This document shows, in pieces, positions 1 to 7,079 of a stretch of 10,760 bases of DNA. The first letter of the stretch is position 1. Each line of letters opens with the position of its first letter. This DNA is from Bacteroidales bacterium UBA1751 (lineage in GTDB: Bacteria; Bacteroidota; Bacteroidia; Bacteroidales; UBA932). The stretch lies in the NCBI GenBank assembly GCA_002315995.1, contig DCHN01000076.1:6970-17729 (forward strand), given 5' to 3'. Under the pieces are notes generated by a model that was given only the letters and a program-made list of their open reading frames with translations, did no database searches and had not been told where the DNA came from. The translations under genes and the position numbers were made by a program.

Positions 1-377
1 TTTCCCTCCTGTTTTATGAAGTGTGAAAGAATATGTCCCTGAAGATGATTCACCTCTACCAGAGGCTTGCCGCATGAAAGCGCCAATCCTTTGGCAAAGG
101 ATGTGCCTACCAGCAGAGAACCAAGCAAACCGGGACCGCGCGTGAATGCTATTGCATCTATTTGGTCCATGGTAATTCCAGCCGCCTTGAGCGCACCATC
201 TACACATGGAAGAATATTTATCTGATGTGCACGGGAAGCAAGTTCCGGTATTACACCACCATATTTGCGGTGCACCTCCTGGCTTGCCATTGTGTTGCTC
301 AGAAGATATTCATCATGAATGACTGCTGCGGAGGTGTCATCACATGAGGATTCAATTCCTAGAATATATAGTCCCAT
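1..377 (-). CDS. tsaD: tRNA N6-adenosine threonylcarbamoyltransferase TsaD (N-terminal part, runs off the window)
   Basis: TsaD transfers the threonylcarbamoyl group from threonylcarbamoyl-AMP to adenosine 37 of ANN-decoding tRNAs, giving t6A, in the cytoplasm with TsaB and TsaE. Only the first 125 residues lie here; the family is usually about 340 long, so roughly two thirds is missing beyond base 1. The N-terminus reads MGLYILGIESSCDDTS, the ASKHA-fold ATP-binding opening typical of the Kae1/TsaD family. It is followed by GGVIPELASRAH (residues 40-51) and TRGPGLLGSLLVG. VNHLQGH places H111 and H115 exactly where the metal-binding histidines of E. coli TsaD are. The start at 377 is chosen because the family signature begins a few residues after it. 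The gene is divergent from the tamB-like gene, 92 bp away. The assignment is secure; nothing is visibly broken in the part present. Confidence 0.96.
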   Translation of the reverse strand, partial: MGLYILGIESSCDDTSAAVIHDEYLLSNTMASQEVHRKYGGVIPELASRAHQINILPCVDGALKAAGITMDQIDAIAFTRGPGLLGSLLVGTSFAKGLALSCGKPLVEVNHLQGHILSHFIKQEG

Positions 378-398
378 ATATCTACAAGTGTGAAATAA

Positions 399-432
399 TT
401 TGCAAAAATACCCAAAAATCTGACTAATTTTG
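399..432 (+). promoter_or_regulatory. Putative Bacteroidetes promoter for the tamB-like gene
   Basis: TAATTTTG at 425-432 matches the -7 consensus TAnnTTTG, and TTTG at 399-402 matches the -33 element. The 22-base spacing is slightly longer than the usual 19-21. The predicted transcript start near 438 leaves a leader of about 30 bases before the start at 470. The -33 element abuts the opposite-strand -7 box of tsaD, so the two promoters overlap. Confidence 0.45.
403..410 (-). promoter_or_regulatory. Putative Bacteroidetes -7 element for tsaD
   Basis: Read on the minus strand this is TATTTTTG, a full match to the Bacteroidetes -7 consensus TAnnTTTG. Transcription would begin about 20 bases before the tsaD start at 377. 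I see no TTTG-like -33 element at the expected spacing (around 430-435), so the call rests on the -7 box alone in AT-rich DNA. Confidence 0.4.
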
Positions 433-469
433 CTAGATATATGACTTTACATTAGCAAAGTAGCTCGCA

Positions 470-3400
470 ATGTTGAAATCAGGCGGAAAATGGGGGTATA
501 TACTCACAAGAGTATTCAGAACGGTAATTGCCATAATAGCCGGTCTGTTTCTCTTATGCCTGACCCTTTCTGTTGCAGTTCAGCTTCCTTTTATACAGAA
601 CAGGCTCATAGATAAAACAACAGAGGTTATCTCAAATAGTATTGAAGGAAAAATTGATATTGGAAGGATATACGTCATTGTTCCAAACCGTCTTGTAATC
701 AAGAATATTTCCATTGTATGCGGTGTCTCTCCGGTACTTCCCGATTCAGTTGTAAGAGTAATGGAGTGCTCCGACACACTCCTGAACTGCAATAAGCTCT
801 CCATATCACTATCTACCGGAAATCTTCTTATTGGAAGGCTTAAATTGAACAGACTAGAACTCAACAGAGGTGTTGTAAACATCCTCAATGAGGAGCCAAA
901 GAGAACGAATCTTGAAAGAGCATTCAAAATAGAAAAGAACAGGAAAAAGGAGAAGAAGGAGAGCAGGTTTGTTGCAGCAATGTCAAAATTCAGGATGCAT
1001 AGTTTCAGATTCACCTTCAAGAATCCGTACAAACCGCAGATTGGAGGCGAAAATTGTATTAACTGGGCCAACATAAGACTATCGGATATTAATATTGACA
1101 TACGTAATATAAAATTCAGAGGAGATACCATTTTTGCATCAATAAGGGACGTACAGACAAAGGATGCCGGAGGTCTTGAATGCAGAAAGGTTAACGGAGA
1201 TGTTATTGTTTGTTCAACAGGAGCATACATTAAGAATCTTGTCTTATGGGATGGGTATTCAAAACTTTATGCAAGCAGATTCAATCTTGCATTTGAAGAC
1301 CCGCATGCACTGGCCAATTTCACAAAAGAGGTAAGCATTGAAGCAGATCTTACGGATGCAATCTTTTCGTTGAGGTCTCTTGCAAGAGTATCTCCGAACA
1401 TTCCTAACTGCGACGGCTTCTACACAATAAGCGGAAGCGCAAGCGGACCTGTTGAACATCTCAGAGGAAAGAACATTGTAATAGAGAGTACAAATGGTGA
1501 AATAAGGCTCAATGTCGATTACGAAATTGACGGTCTACCGGATTACAGGAGCGCCATATTCAAGATAAAGGCAAAAGATTCATATTTCAACACAAACACA
1601 ATTGCTGACATTCTCTCAAGTTTTTCCAACGAGAAAGCGGCAACGGCAATATCAAAGATTACCCCTGGAATAAGATACTCTGCAAACGCCGAATTTAAAG
1701 GGCCACTGAATGATGCTGCGGTTTCAGGCGGAGTATCATCTGATATTGGAAATATCTCATTCAACGGAAAAATATCAGGGCTGCTGAGCGCTCCAGAAAT
1801 ATATATTGCTACCTCAATGAAAGGAGTTGATGTGAATGTAGGATCAATACTTGACACAAAATCACTTGGCAAATTCACATTTTCATCAACATTGAACGCT
1901 TCAGTACCAAGGCGAGAGGGTGAAATGGTGCTGAACATTGATTCGCTTGGAATATCATCTGCAAAAATACTTGAATATGAGTACTCAAACATTGTTGCTT
2001 CAGGAAAAATCAAAGACGCAATGTTTGATGGCCGTCTTGCATGTCACGACCCTAATATGAATCTGTTACTGCAGGGAGTATTCAATCTGGGAACCCTGAA
2101 CAGCGAGCAGCCACTCCTGAACAATGATCACTTCAAGATATTTGCGAATGTACCTTACGCCAACCTTGCAAAATTGAAGCTGTTCAACAGGGATTCCACA
2201 TCAATTGTATCGTTCAAGACAATGAGCACATTTGACATGAAAGATGGAGTATTCCTTGGTGAGATTAAGATATTCGAGCCTGCCTACAGAAATGAGAATG
2301 GTGAGTTCAGGATGTCCGACGTAGTATTCACCTCAAGGCAAGAGGGCAAGAACTACAAGTCATCAATAACGTCAAATTTCCTTAATGGCGGATATCAAGG
2401 CACTGTTGACATTATAAGTTTCATTTATGCAATTATTGCAAAGAGCATCTACAAGGATGTAAACGGTTTGTTCCCGGAAAGTAATGAAGAGTCGAGAATG
2501 AGCATGAGGGAACTCATGGAGAAAAATATTGAGGGAGAATTACAACTTACCACAGGAGACACAAGAGCCTTTTTAAGTACAATTATGCCGGAGCTACGCA
2601 TAGAGAAGAACTCAAAACTGAATGCAAGAATTGAGACGGGCGGAGGAGTAGCAGCTAATTTCAGCAGCAAGGGTGTCTCATTCGGAAACAATGTCATATA
2701 CTCCCCTCAACTGTTTTTCGTAAACTCAGGCGGAGCTAGCACATTGAGAATCAACTCCGAAGAGTTCAGAACCCCTGTGCTAAACTTTGAAAACATAGGA
2801 ATTGATCTTCGCGGCAAAGATAACAGAGTCAACGGCACACTAACCTTCAAGAATGACTCCACAGGAAAAAACAGTGCCAGAATAGATGCAGTTGGATTGT
2901 TCAGTTCAAATAACAAGAGCCTGCAGATTGAGGATGGCTCATATCTCATACTCGATGGCCACAAATGGAATCTGAGCAGATCTACATTGAAGATTTCAGG
3001 CGAAGAGATGCTTCTTGAATCATTTTCACTTAAAAACAAAAATCAGGAGTTTACCGCTGGAGGAGTGCTCGGAAGGAAAATTGCCCCTGATACATATGGT
3101 GATTCCCTTAACTTGAAACTCCAGAGGTTCAATATAAGTATGTTCAATTCACTTTTGAACAAACCATTGAACCTTCAGGGAGTCTTCTCAGGAGAATCGA
3201 ACTATTCGAGTTTGAGCGGCATCAAGAAGATGCAAACAGACATATCGGCGGATTCTGTTTATATATACGGAAATCAATTTGGAAATCTAAAAATACAATG
3301 CGGCTACTCAACGAGTGAACAGAGATATGAAATAGAACTTACAAATGATTTGAAAGGCAAGAGAAGAATCAATGCTACAGGATATCTCAACCCATGGGAG

Positions 3401-5065
3401 AATAGACTGAACATGAACATAGTTCTGAATAATCTCTCTTCATCCTATTTTGAACCATTCCTTACTGGAATATTCTCCGGAATGAAAGGAGATATAGAAG
3501 CACACATGAAATTGGAAGGTCCGCTTGACAAGTTGAGTCTTACAAGCAACGACTTCAAATTCAAAGATTTCAAGGCCAAACTCGATTACACCAATGTCAT
3601 ATACACAATTAGTGGAGGACTCCTTATAGACGAGAAAGGTATTGTTGCCAACAATCTGAAGATAAGCGACGGTTACGGCGGAGAAGGTTCCATTCACGGA
3701 GGAGTCTCATACAAATACTTCAAGGATATCTCATTCAATACCAGAATTGAATTGAAGAATCTGCTTGGACTCAATACTTCACTTAAAGATAACCAGAGTT
3801 TCTATGGCAACGTAAAAGCCAACGGAAACGTTGGAATATCAGGTGGTATTGACAACATAAAACTCATTCTCAACGTATCACCTTCATCAAAAGGCAATTT
3901 ACATATTCCTCTCTCGTCAAACGCATCATCGAGAAAATCAAATCTGCTCACATTCAAGGAGAATTACATCTACGCCTACGATGACGAGAGTTATATGCCT
4001 ACATTCAGCGCCAAGAAAAAGAGCAGCAGCACCAATATTGATGTTGAACTCTTTGCAAACGTGAACTCTCAGGTAGATATGTTCATTGATATGGGCAGAG
4101 GCAGCGGAGATATGCTACGAGGAAATGGAAATGGAATGCTTACAGTCACCACCAACGGATCAGGAGAAACAATGAACATCTATGGAACCTACACTCTGGA
4201 AGATGGCGACTACAGATTCTCACTCGGAAACTTTGCCCTTGCTACCAGAACTTTCAAACTGAATTCGGGAGGAACAATCAATTTCAATGGACCACTTGAT
4301 AACACAAAACTGAACCTTTCAGCCACATACTCAACAAAAGCATCAATAAGCACTCTTATTGCTGACACTTCATCAGTCTCTACCAGAAGGGCCGTGAACT
4401 GCGGAATCAATCTCGACGGAGATCTTACAAATCCCAAAATAGGTGTATCAATAGATATCCCAGATCTGGACCCAACAACAAAGGTAAGGGTTGAAAGTGC
4501 CCTTAACACTGAAGGTAAAAAGCAGAAGCAGTTTGCAGCGCTTCTCCTCTCAGGCGGATTCGTTCCTGACGAAAATTCAGGCATAACAAACAACTCCACA
4601 ATTCTCTATTCAAACGCCTCAGACATCCTGAGCAACCAGCTGAACGGCATTCTCCAACAGTTGGGAATTCCGCTCGACCTTGGCTTGAACTACCAGCCAA
4701 CAGACAAAGGGCAGAGTGTATTTGACGTTGCCGTGTCAACAGCATTGTTCAACAACAGGATCATTGTAAACGGGAATATAGGAAACGATCCGCACACAAC
4801 AGGTCGAAACGTTATTGGCAACGTAGATGTGGAGATAAAACTTGACGAAAAAGGAAAGCTGCGTCTGACACTCTTCTCACACTCGGCAGACAAATACTCC
4901 AACTATCTCGACAACAAGCAGCGCACGGGACTCGGCGTAAGCTATCAGCGGGAATTCAACAACCGCCACGATATACTTCCAAAGAGAAGCAAGGAGCAGA
5001 AGGAGAAGGATAAAGCAGCAAAAGCGCTGAAAAAAGAGCTCAAGAAGAACCAGAAGAACAAGTAG
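470..5065 (+). CDS. tamB: TamB-like translocation/assembly module protein (DUF490 family)
   Basis: This is a very large envelope protein (1531 residues) of the TamB/AsmA-like group. Such proteins form a long beta-groove spanning the periplasm from the inner to the outer membrane, with roles in outer-membrane protein assembly or phospholipid transport. A single hydrophobic segment at about residues 18-37, after a short basic N-terminus, fits an uncleaved inner-membrane anchor. The long middle is a run of alternating beta-prone segments rich in Asn, Ser, Gly and Ile, as expected for a beta-taco fold. The C-terminal part carries the family signature: GTYTLEDGDYRFSL near residue 1239, then TRTFKLNSGGTINFNGPLD, and LLLSGGFVPDE near 1359. 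The last 28 residues form a lysine-rich tail (12 Lys), an unusual ending. No TamA/BamA partner is next to it. The start at 470 gives the anchor its usual position, and no strong Shine-Dalgarno is seen. Family assignment is strong; the exact cargo is unknown. Confidence 0.9.
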   Translation: MLKSGGKWGYILTRVFRTVIAIIAGLFLLCLTLSVAVQLPFIQNRLIDKTTEVISNSIEGKIDIGRIYVIVPNRLVIKNISIVCGVSPVLPDSVVRVMECSDTLLNCNKLSISLSTGNLLIGRLKLNRLELNRGVVNILNEEPKRTNLERAFKIEKNRKKEKKESRFVAAMSKFRMHSFRFTFKNPYKPQIGGENCINWANIRLSDINIDIRNIKFRGDTIFASIRDVQTKDAGGLECRKVNGDVIVCSTGAYIKNLVLWDGYSKLYASRFNLAFEDPHALANFTKEVSIEADLTDAIFSLRSLARVSPNIPNCDGFYTISGSASGPVEHLRGKNIVIESTNGEIRLNVDYEIDGLPDYRSAIFKIKAKDSYFNTNTIADILSSFSNEKAATAISKITPGIRYSANAEFKGPLNDAAVSGGVSSDIGNISFNGKISGLLSAPEIYIATSMKGVDVNVGSILDTKSLGKFTFSSTLNASVPRREGEMVLNIDSLGISSAKILEYEYSNIVASGKIKDAMFDGRLACHDPNMNLLLQGVFNLGTLNSEQPLLNNDHFKIFANVPYANLAKLKLFNRDSTSIVSFKTMSTFDMKDGVFLGEIKIFEPAYRNENGEFRMSDVVFTSRQEGKNYKSSITSNFLNGGYQGTVDIISFIYAIIAKSIYKDVNGLFPESNEESRMSMRELMEKNIEGELQLTTGDTRAFLSTIMPELRIEKNSKLNARIETGGGVAANFSSKGVSFGNNVIYSPQLFFVNSGGASTLRINSEEFRTPVLNFENIGIDLRGKDNRVNGTLTFKNDSTGKNSARIDAVGLFSSNNKSLQIEDGSYLILDGHKWNLSRSTLKISGEEMLLESFSLKNKNQEFTAGGVLGRKIAPDTYGDSLNLKLQRFNISMFNSLLNKPLNLQGVFSGESNYSSLSGIKKMQTDISADSVYIYGNQFGNLKIQCGYSTSEQRYEIELTNDLKGKRRINATGYLNPWENRLNMNIVLNNLSSSYFEPFLTGIFSGMKGDIEAHMKLEGPLDKLSLTSNDFKFKDFKAKLDYTNVIYTISGGLLIDEKGIVANNLKISDGYGGEGSIHGGVSYKYFKDISFNTRIELKNLLGLNTSLKDNQSFYGNVKANGNVGISGGIDNIKLILNVSPSSKGNLHIPLSSNASSRKSNLLTFKENYIYAYDDESYMPTFSAKKKSSSTNIDVELFANVNSQVDMFIDMGRGSGDMLRGNGNGMLTVTTNGSGETMNIYGTYTLEDGDYRFSLGNFALATRTFKLNSGGTINFNGPLDNTKLNLSATYSTKASISTLIADTSSVSTRRAVNCGINLDGDLTNPKIGVSIDIPDLDPTTKVRVESALNTEGKKQKQFAALLLSGGFVPDENSGITNNSTILYSNASDILSNQLNGILQQLGIPLDLGLNYQPTDKGQSVFDVAVSTALFNNRIIVNGNIGNDPHTTGRNVIGNVDVEIKLDEKGKLRLTLFSHSADKYSNYLDNKQRTGLGVSYQREFNNRHDILPKRSKEQKEKDKAAKALKKELKKNQKNK

Positions 5066-5066
5066 A

Positions 5067-6368
5067 CTACCGGCTTATTGCACCACTGCCGCACAATTCA
5101 CCACTTGGAGTATACCACGCAGCAAACTGACCCGGAGTAACACCCCTTTGCGCCCTTTCAAAGAGAATGAACATACCTCCCTCACGCTTAAACAGTTTTG
5201 CACGCTGAAGGGGCTGCCTGTACCTTATACGCACCAAGTAATCCCGTTCCTGACCATCTGCCATTTCAAGGTCAGGGCGAATCCAATGGATCTCGTCGTT
5301 CTCTATCTTCAAGCACTTGCGATAGAGTCCCGAATGGTTCTGCCCCTCCCCTACGTAAATGATGTTGTTCTCAATATCTGTGGATATGACAAATATTGAC
5401 TCCTTGTGTCCGCCAATATTAAGACCATGCCTTTGACCAATGGTATAGAACTGCGCTCCCTGATGTTTTCCAATGACCTTGCCATTGCTTTTATGATACT
5501 CAATTGACAATGAGAGTCTCTCAAGCACCTCATTGTCAAGAGATAAATCGTATCCCTCAATTGAGTGCGGATTCACGCTGCCTTCAACAAGAGAATCCAA
5601 AGAGTTGAACTTCAATATGCGCTCAAACTTATCTTCAAAAATTTCAACTACATCGCCCTCTTTTGCTTTGAGTTTCTGCTGAAGGAATACAGGAAGATCA
5701 ACCTTGCCCACAAAACATATTCCCTGCGAATCCTTTTTTTCAGCACTTGGAAGGCCGCACTCCTTTGCAATGAGTCTCACAGTTGGTTTGTCAAGATGAC
5801 CAATGGGAAAAAGAGCACGTGAAAGTTGTTTCTGGTTCAACTGACAAAGAAAATAGCTCTGGTCCTTATTGCCGTCATCACCTGCAAAGAGTGAATATGT
5901 GGTGTTACCTGAATTACCTGCAGACGGTTCAGCAACTCCTTTCTTGCAATAATGTCCCGTAGCAACGTAATCGACACCAAGTTCAAGGGCACACTCCAGA
6001 AAGGCATCAAACTTTATTTCACGGTTGCAGAGCACATCAGGATTTGGTGTTCTACCCCTCTCATACTCGCTGAACATATAATCTACAACCCTTTTTCTGT
6101 ATGTAGCACTCAAATCAACGAAATGAAATGGAATACCTATTTTTTTTGCAACCATTTCCGCCAGAATCTTCTCCTCCTCCCATTGGCAATCGCCATGCAA
6201 CGTGCCTGTAATGTCGTGCCAATTCTGCATATACATGGCAATGACATTATGACCGGCATGCTTGAGCAGGAGAGCTGCAACGCTGGAATCAACTCCGCCG
6301 GAGAGCCCCACTGCAATATTGAGAGGTTTGCCACACTTATTTACGAATGCATCTAAAGAAAATTCCAT
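5067..6368 (-). CDS. mnmA: tRNA-specific 2-thiouridylase MnmA
   Basis: MnmA installs the 2-thio group on uridine 34 of Lys, Glu and Gln tRNAs. It activates the uridine with ATP and takes sulfur from a persulfide relay, in the cytoplasm. The PP-loop GLSGGVDSS is at residues 21-29. The catalytic cysteines are C114 in TPNPDVLCNREIKF and C218 in SQGICFVG. GKHQGAQFYTIGQRHGL marks the central domain, and the C-terminal beta-barrel follows, ending GELCGSGAISR. At 433 residues it is longer than E. coli MnmA (368). Most of the excess is a segment at about residues 243-293, between the EGDVVEI strand and GKVIGKHQG. I start it at 6368 (MEFSLDAF). The longer reading frame back to 6455 would overlap the SRP RNA gene and its promoter, and its extra residues look non-coding. 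The stop lies one base from the convergent tamB stop. I see no clear minus-strand promoter just upstream. Confidence 0.96.
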   Translation of the reverse strand: MEFSLDAFVNKCGKPLNIAVGLSGGVDSSVAALLLKHAGHNVIAMYMQNWHDITGTLHGDCQWEEEKILAEMVAKKIGIPFHFVDLSATYRKRVVDYMFSEYERGRTPNPDVLCNREIKFDAFLECALELGVDYVATGHYCKKGVAEPSAGNSGNTTYSLFAGDDGNKDQSYFLCQLNQKQLSRALFPIGHLDKPTVRLIAKECGLPSAEKKDSQGICFVGKVDLPVFLQQKLKAKEGDVVEIFEDKFERILKFNSLDSLVEGSVNPHSIEGYDLSLDNEVLERLSLSIEYHKSNGKVIGKHQGAQFYTIGQRHGLNIGGHKESIFVISTDIENNIIYVGEGQNHSGLYRKCLKIENDEIHWIRPDLEMADGQERDYLVRIRYRQPLQRAKLFKREGGMFILFERAQRGVTPGQFAAWYTPSGELCGSGAISR

Positions 6369-6385
6369 ATTTAAATAAAAAAGTC

Positions 6386-6393
6386 TATCTTTG
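6386..6393 (+). promoter_or_regulatory. -7 element of the SRP RNA gene
   Basis: TATCTTTG is a full match to the Bacteroidetes -7 consensus TAnnTTTG. It lies six bases before the inferred RNA 5' end at 6399, the usual distance. A TTTG -33 element would fall near 6361-6366, inside the first codons of mnmA on the other strand, but the match there is poor. Its position directly ahead of a recognisable RNA gene raises confidence. Confidence 0.65.
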
Positions 6394-6398
6394 TGCCC

Positions 6399-6495
6399 GG
6401 GTAAGTCATATACGACCAGCTCCTGCAGAACTCCCCCAGGGCCGGAAGGCAGCAAGGGTATGTGGTTGTAGCGGTGCGATATATCAAGCTTACCC
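6399..6495 (+). ncRNA. ffs: Small bacterial signal recognition particle RNA (4.5S type)
   Basis: This is the RNA core of the signal recognition particle. It binds Ffh and, through FtsY, delivers ribosomes making membrane and secreted proteins to the translocon. The conserved domain IV hairpin is clear at 6439-6458: GGGCCGGAAGGCAGCAAGGG, with a GGAA tetraloop at 6444-6447 capping GCC/GGC and the 3' internal-loop AGCA at 6451-6454, where Ffh binds. The ends close as a long hairpin: GGGTAAG (6399-6405) pairs with CTTACCC (6489-6495), and ATATA (6408-6412) pairs with TATAT (6480-6484). The result is a single rod of about 97 bases with no Alu domain, the short form found in most Gram-negative bacteria. 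A -7 box precedes it and a T-run follows. It lies between mnmA and cdd on the opposite strand to both. Exact ends are inferred from pairing and may differ by a few bases. Confidence 0.93.
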
Positions 6496-6502
6496 TTTTT
6501 TT
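6489..6502 (+). terminator. Terminator of the SRP RNA gene
   Basis: The 3' arm of the SRP RNA closing stem (CTTACCC, 6489-6495) runs straight into seven T residues (6496-6502). The RNA's own long hairpin plus the U-tract therefore forms an intrinsic terminator. It ends ten bases before the stop of the convergent cdd gene. Confidence 0.7.
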
Positions 6503-6511
6503 GTGCCCCGA

Positions 6512-6982
6512 CTAAAACGAAAAGGCAAAAGGAAGGAGCGCATCTGCCCCATCAAAAACAATTATCTCATCCAAGCCACCAATAACTATTTGCATAGGTT
6601 TGCCTGAACGTCTTTGATACTCCATCATTACCTGACGGCACGCACCGCACGGAAAGGCCGGCTTATCGGTTACAGCTCCATCCTTTACAGCAACAATTGC
6701 GAGCATAAGCATTGAAGCTTCAGGATATTGTGAACCTGCATGAAACATTGCGGTTCTCTCTGCACACAGGCCGGAAGGGTATGCCGCATTCTCCTGATTC
6801 GAGCCTGTTACAATAACACCATTGTCGAGAAGAAGGGCCGCACCCACATTGAAGTTGGAATACTTCGCATAAGCATTGCCGGAAGCCTCAAAAGCTTTTT
6901 CAAGCAACCGCCTCTCCCTCTCCGGGAGTTCATTTGAAGATTTGTAAACCCTATATGAAATATTCAACTCTTTTTTATCCAT
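6512..6982 (-). CDS. cdd: Cytidine deaminase
   Basis: This enzyme hydrolyses cytidine and deoxycytidine to uridine and deoxyuridine in cytoplasmic pyrimidine salvage. The product is 156 residues, the size of the small zinc-dependent homotetrameric class. NFNVGAALL and the substrate-binding segment SNQENAAYPSGL precede the active-site motif CAERTAMF, with zinc ligand C73 and catalytic proton shuttle E75. The other zinc ligands are C112 and C115 in FPCGACRQ. Three zinc-binding cysteines instead of Cys-Cys-His is the rule for this class. I start at 6982 (MDKKELNIS) rather than the upstream in-frame ATG at 7015. That codon sits among the -7 promoter boxes and would add an unlike segment. The gene is divergent from the glucosaminidase gene, sharing a 97-bp regulatory gap, and its 3' end converges on the SRP RNA terminator. 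Confidence 0.95.
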   Translation of the reverse strand: MDKKELNISYRVYKSSNELPERERRLLEKAFEASGNAYAKYSNFNVGAALLLDNGVIVTGSNQENAAYPSGLCAERTAMFHAGSQYPEASMLMLAIVAVKDGAVTDKPAFPCGACRQVMMEYQRRSGKPMQIVIGGLDEIIVFDGADALLPFAFSF

Positions 6983-7003
6983 TGCTGAAAGGCATTTGTT
7001 GAA

Positions 7004-7034
7004 CAAAATTACCAAATATATGCCACATTACAAT
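7004..7034 (-). promoter_or_regulatory. Putative promoter of cdd (minus arm of a bidirectional promoter)
   Basis: On the minus strand TAATTTTG (7011 down to 7004) fits TAnnTTTG exactly, and ATTG (7034 down to 7031) is a near match to the -33 TTTG at a spacing of 19 bases. Transcription would start near 6998, giving a leader of about 16 bases. A second box, TATATTTG (7020 down to 7013), also fits the -7 consensus but lacks a -33 partner. Confidence 0.5.
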
Positions 7035-7051
7035 TGGAAAATAGGCACATA
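7017..7051. repeat. Imperfect inverted repeat centred on the shared -33 region
   Basis: TATATGCC (7017-7024) and GGCACATA (7044-7051) are inverted copies matching at 7 of 8 positions, separated by 19 bases. The centre falls at about 7034, almost the same point as the CAATTG palindrome (7031-7036). The arms lie between the shared -33 and the two outer -7 boxes, so this could be a protein-binding site. No regulator is encoded nearby. Confidence 0.35.
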
Positions 7052-7064
7052 CTGCATAAATTTG
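7034..7064 (+). promoter_or_regulatory. Putative promoter of the glucosaminidase-mltG unit (plus arm)
   Basis: TAAATTTG at 7057-7064 is a full -7 match, and TTGG at 7034-7037 serves as a weak -33, 19-20 bases upstream. The transcript would begin near 7070, only about ten bases before the start codon at 7080, so the message would be almost leaderless. The -33 shares the CAATTG palindrome (7031-7036) with the cdd promoter. Confidence 0.5.
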
Positions 7065-7079
7065 TCCTAAAGAGAAAAA

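Larger units (their letters stand above)
6390..6508. repeat. 9-bp direct repeat flanking the SRP RNA gene
   Basis: TTTGTGCCC occurs at 6390-6398, immediately before the RNA, and again at 6500-6508, overlapping the end of the terminator T-run. The copies are 110 bases apart and bracket the gene closely. The repeat is short and may be chance; the left copy overlaps the promoter. Confidence 0.4.

Noticed and set aside
444..461. Small stem-loop (ACTTT and AAAGT arms) just before the tamB start
   Set aside because: Five AT-rich base pairs with an eight-base loop are expected by chance in such sequence; there is no riboswitch-like conservation to point to.
580..1230. A 216-codon open frame on the minus strand inside the tamB-like gene, with several shorter ones along the same gene
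   Set aside because: The plus-strand frame is a well-supported 1531-residue protein. The antisense translation is rich in Ser, Leu and Phe, shows no recognisable motif, and is what the reverse of an AT-rich beta protein gives.
5952..6356. A 134-codon plus-strand open frame within mnmA, and similar ones within rnz and rpsA
   Set aside because: All lie antisense to genes with intact catalytic or domain motifs and show none of their own.
6369..6455. N-terminal extension of MnmA by 29 residues
   Set aside because: These bases contain the SRP RNA promoter and half of the SRP RNA including its conserved tetraloop. The extension has no similarity to MnmA N-termini as I know them.
6347..6607. An 86-codon plus-strand open frame between mnmA and cdd
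   Set aside because: It spans the SRP RNA gene and its terminator and runs into cdd antisense; the translation shows no protein-like pattern.
6983..7015. Extension of cytidine deaminase by 11 residues to an upstream ATG
   Set aside because: The upstream ATG lies within the proposed promoter, and the start at 6982 gives the normal family length.
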